Positions 61,393 through 64,000 of a stretch of 64,000 nt of DNA are shown here, in pieces. Within the stretch, counting starts at the first letter, position 1. The number at the start of each line of letters is the position of its first letter. Made by a program: the position numbers and the translations under genes. The stretch comes from Bacillota bacterium (GTDB lineage: Bacteria; Bacillota; Sulfobacillia; Sulfobacillales; Sulfobacillaceae): NCBI GenBank assembly GCA_026627065.1, contig JAPNUO010000003.1:1-64000 (forward strand), written 5' to 3'. The notes beneath the pieces were generated by a model. That model was given only the letters and a program-made list of their open reading frames with translations. It searched no databases and was not told the DNA's origin.

Positions 61393-62387
61393 AGTTGTGG
61401 CGGGGTGAGCGCATGGAGAGCCGAGTGGCGGCCGACGTTGCCGTGGTGGATAGCGTCGGGCAGATCCGCTTTTGGTTTGGCGATCCGGGCCGCGCGACCT
61501 TCTGGCGATCGAGTGCCAAGCCGTTCCAGGCGATGCCCCTTGTGGAAACCGGCGCCGCATCCCGGTTTGGTTTGACGCCTGAGGAAATCGCCATTTGTTG
61601 TGCGTCGCACGGTGGAGAGGCGCGGCACCTTGCGCTGGTGGAAGCGGTGTTAAAGCGCATCGGGGCCACCGCCGAGGACCTGGTGTGCGGCGTTCATCCC
61701 CCGACGCACCGGGAGTCCGAATGGGCGCTCATCCGCGCCGGTCAGTCCCCGACGGTGTTGCATAACAACTGCAGCGGGAAGCATGCGGGCATGCTGGCGC
61801 TAGCCCGTGCCCTGGGGGCGCCCTTGGAGGGATACCACCGGCCCGATCACCCGGTGCAGCAAGCCATTCGCGCGAATGTGCAGGCGATGGCAGGATTGGA
61901 CGGGCAAGAGGTGCACACCGGCGTGGACGGCTGTGGGGTGCCGACCTTTTATTTGCCGCTGGCGCGGATGGCGTACAGCTATGCGCGTTTGGTGGACCCG
62001 CGGGGACTGGATGCGGACAAAGCGGGTGCGGCTTTGATCGTGAGCGAAGCGATGCGGGAGCATCCGGACCTCATCTCGGGCACGGGGCGGCTGGAGGTGA
62101 CGCTGGCGGAAGCGCTCGACCATCGCGTGGTGGCCAAAGGCGGCGCGGAGGCCGTCTTTTGCCTGGGGATTCCCGAAAAGGGGCTAGGCGTGGCGATCAA
62201 GATTGACGATGGCAATAGCCGGGTGATGCCCACGCTGGTAGCGGCCGTTCTCGAGCAAATGCAACTGCTGTCCTGGGCCGAGCGGCGCGCGTTGGAGCCG
62301 CTATTGCACCCTACGCTGACCAATCACGCCGGCACGGCGGTCGGGGAAGTGCGGGTGGTCATGCACTTAAAGTCGGCCAGAATGTAA
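61374..62387 (+). CDS. L-asparaginase II family protein
   Basis: A 337-residue protein of the asparaginase II family (Rhizobium etli AnsA type), unrelated in fold to E. coli asparaginases. Family traits are FWRSSAKPFQAMPL, ICCASHGGE, LHNNCSGKHAGML and DGCGVPTFYLPL. It probably releases ammonia and aspartate from asparagine. ATG 61374 follows GAAAGGGGGAG within the previous gene, so the amidohydrolase and asparaginase are probably co-expressed, perhaps for nitrogen scavenging. Confidence 0.9.
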   Translation: MADIAIELWRGERMESRVAADVAVVDSVGQIRFWFGDPGRATFWRSSAKPFQAMPLVETGAASRFGLTPEEIAICCASHGGEARHLALVEAVLKRIGATAEDLVCGVHPPTHRESEWALIRAGQSPTVLHNNCSGKHAGMLALARALGAPLEGYHRPDHPVQQAIRANVQAMAGLDGQEVHTGVDGCGVPTFYLPLARMAYSYARLVDPRGLDADKAGAALIVSEAMREHPDLISGTGRLEVTLAEALDHRVVAKGGAEAVFCLGIPEKGLGVAIKIDDGNSRVMPTLVAAVLEQMQLLSWAERRALEPLLHPTLTNHAGTAVGEVRVVMHLKSARM

Positions 62388-62724
62388 TCTCGGCGCGTCC
62401 CATCGATGGCAATTTTTACAAGACTGCCGAATGCCCTAGGCCGTTTGCGCCACCGCGTGTGGCGAAGGCTATTTCTCCCGATTTTGACGAACTCTTAAGG
62501 GAGCGGCCAAATGGTGAAGGACAGCAAGACCGCCCGACAGTCGGACCGATCTCTGGGCGCGATCCTCCGGGGAGAAGGCGGGATCGGCGTGGAAGCGGTT
62601 GACGAGAAAAGCCCTGGCTGTGGCGGCGCCACGCGAGCGCGCGACGGTTTCCCCCATCCCTCTTTGTGCTTTCCAAGGTCATGAGGCGCTTTCAAAGGCT
62701 GTCTGGCGGCTTAGGGGGTCAGGA
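62388..62724. other. Non-coding gap after the asparaginase gene
   Basis: About 340 bases without a recognisable gene. A palindrome CCATCGATGG followed by CAATTTTT at about 62400-62418 could be a weak terminator. Minus-strand frames (for example one including AFLVNRFHADPAFSPEDRAQ) show some protein-like character but belong to no family I know; they may be more decayed mobile DNA. Confidence 0.4.
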
Positions 62725-63880
62725 TCAAGGCGTGTTGGCGGCGGTGCGTCGGCGCACAAAGTCGCTGAACAGCGGATGGTAGGGCGTAAGCGCCGCGTTC
62801 CAGAGGGTTTAGCAACCCCTTGCGAACCGAGCGACTAATGAGGCTGCGGTTGATATTGGGGCCAGGATGATAGGGGGGCGTTCCGTGGCCTCTCGCGCTT
62901 GCGGCAGAACCTTGCGTTCGGCCGGGGTGGTGCCGTCCAATTCCGCCGCGAGCGGTCCCGCTAAGTGCAGGAAAATCTCGGGCTCTACTTGTCGGCAGTG
63001 GGCGACGGCGATGATCGTCCATTGCCCGGTCGCCGCCTCGGCCACCATGTCTCTTAGGTCAAACGCCACCGATTATGGGTGGCCTGCCGTGCGCTGCCAC
63101 ATCCAGTCGCAGGTTTCGTGGGTGATAGTGAACGGGGCGTGGACCAGCTCCAGGGGATGACGGATTGCCTCAAAGCAATCAGCCCGGTCAAAAGGGGCTC
63201 AGTGGCATGCGCACGAAAAACCGCAGCAGGGGATCCGAGATATTCCGGAGATCCTCAAAACAGGTTGGACGGCCCGGTGGTCACTAGAGCATAGCGAGAC
63301 CCTTGCAGGTGGAGATCCTGAAAGACGGCGCGAAGGATCAGCAACACTTCGGGATAGAGTGTGGACGTCGTCCAATATCAGCCTAGCCCCGCCAGCAGCG
63401 GAAGCCAGCACCCGCTGCCATCGGTCCCGGAGGTTGGCCGCAAGATGTCCACTGCGTTGGCTGAGATGACATCAGATCGGGGCGGACGACGGGGGAAGGT
63501 GGCTAAAGGAAGGTGAATGGTAGGTTGCCGTCGTGCGAGCTCGTCCGGGACCGCTGAGGACCAAGCTGGGCGATGCTGACGCAGTTCGTCCGCTACTGCT
63601 CTGACCTGGGCTTCGGCAAATTCGGCGAGAGTCCCATAGCCGCTCGTGGCTGTGGGCGCCAAGGAGCGGATGAGAGGACTTGCCGATTCCCCACGGCCCC
63701 AAGATGGCAAGGTTTTCGGGCCCAGCACCCTCGCTAGACAGGCTGGGAAACAGGAATTGCTAAATCCAGCCCAGTTCGCGGCGCCTGTTGGCGAAGAACC
63801 TGTCGCCGACCGGATGATTCGGGTTGAACGGGTTGGTCAGTTGTATCGTCCGTTTCCTGCTCGTTCTTGGGTCTCATTTC
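62725..63880 (-). pseudogene. Decayed AAA ATPase (archaeal-ATPase/Orc1-like type)
   Basis: Minus-strand pieces in different frames assemble into one ATPase. In order: NPFNPNHPVGDRFFANRRRE (from about 63835), an in-frame TAG at 63770-63772, then ENLAILGPWGIGKSS (Walker A, 63677-63700), a frameshift, PLIRSLAP and FAEAQVRAVADELRQ. After further shifts come ARLILDDVHTL (Walker B), YALVTTGPSNLF, EDLRNISDPLLRFFVRM, FEAIRHPLELVHAPFTI, CDWMWQRTAGHP, AFDLRDMVAEAATGQWT, LISRSVRKGLLNPLERG and HPLFSDFVRRRTAANTP with a TGA at 62725. At least five frameshifts plus a stop make it non-functional. Such ATPases often travel on mobile elements. Confidence 0.82.
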
Positions 63881-64000
63881 GGAACCCATACGCTCCATAA
63901 ACCTTTGGCTACCATGCCTCTCAGGCAGGCGTCGATCTGGCGACTATTCAGCCAATCCTGAATCACCGCAGTCTCGGCACGCCCAAGCCTACATCGCGAT
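63858..64000 (+). pseudogene. Tyrosine recombinase remnant, C-terminal catalytic part
   Basis: On the plus strand a frame reads SHFGTHTLHK up to about 63900, then after a missing base continues as TFGYHASQAGVDLATIQPIL and NHRS. This is the HxxR region and following helix of phage-integrase/XerC-type recombinases (family pattern GTHTLRKTFGYH...GVDLxxIQxxLNH), except that the Arg of HTLR is His here. The catalytic Tyr would lie beyond the window edge. Its 5' part is missing where it meets the 5' end of the AAA ATPase pseudogene. Confidence 0.7.

Noticed and set aside
1..64000. CRISPR arrays, tRNA or rRNA genes, replication origin boxes
   Set aside because: No direct-repeat arrays, cloverleaf-type sequences or TTATCCACA-type boxes were noticed on reading; a covariance or repeat search would be needed to exclude them fully.

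Overview
The window is a GC-rich bacterial chromosome segment, densely packed with housekeeping genes and flanked by decayed mobile DNA. Several gene orders are typical of Firmicutes: rapZ-yvcK-whiA, cdaA-cdaR-glmM-glmS with a glmS ribozyme, alr followed by a mazE/mazF pair, and a Rex repressor. A complete 14-gene nuo complex I, a citramalate synthase and an archaeal-looking DUF763 protein fit a deep-branching, probably thermophilic or acidophilic Firmicute of the Sulfobacillus type. That genus-level guess is inference from gene content only.

Layout. Positions 1-1525: non-coding DNA with a strong hairpin terminator and a broken IS4/Tn5-type transposase. 1526-11147: ispH, ftsE-ftsX, then uvrB-uvrA-uvrC behind their own promoter-like element. 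11156-15868: a small membrane protein, a HAD phosphatase, an antisense small membrane protein, then rapZ-yvcK-whiA. 15933-31445: the nuoABCDEFGHIJKLMN operon with a promoter and a Rex-type operator in its leader, followed by a polyprenyl diphosphate synthase and rex itself. 31471-33126 (minus): an AarF/UbiB kinase-like protein. 33285-38484: cdaA-cdaR-glmM-ribozyme-glmS, closed by an intrinsic terminator. 38905-43042: a MetE-like methyltransferase, cimA and an FAD monooxygenase. 43254-52064: accessory region with an anchored thioredoxin-like protein, a MoxR-DUF58-membrane protein operon, UspA, DUF1540, DUF763, a HipA-like kinase with an overlapping partner, and a run of small proteins. 52181-62387: DNA repair glycosylase, molybdopterin oxidoreductase, glutamate formimidoyltransferase, cytochrome c, methyltransferase, acpS-nnr-alr-mazEF, a glutamine amidotransferase and an asparaginase. 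62725-64000: a multiply frameshifted AAA ATPase pseudogene and a broken tyrosine recombinase that runs off the window.

How it fits together. Complex I consumes NADH; Rex senses NADH/NAD+; a TGTGA-N6-TCACA palindrome lies in the nuo leader and rex is the last gene of the same-direction run, which suggests a redox feedback loop also covering an isoprenoid (quinone tail) synthase. The cda-glm block links c-di-AMP synthesis to amino-sugar supply for the cell wall, with the ribozyme sitting between glmM and glmS so that glucosamine-6-phosphate could cut the shared message. The least explained parts are the minus-strand small-protein cluster (51266-52064), the HipA-like gene pair and the DUF763 gene. 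No tRNA, rRNA or CRISPR array was seen.
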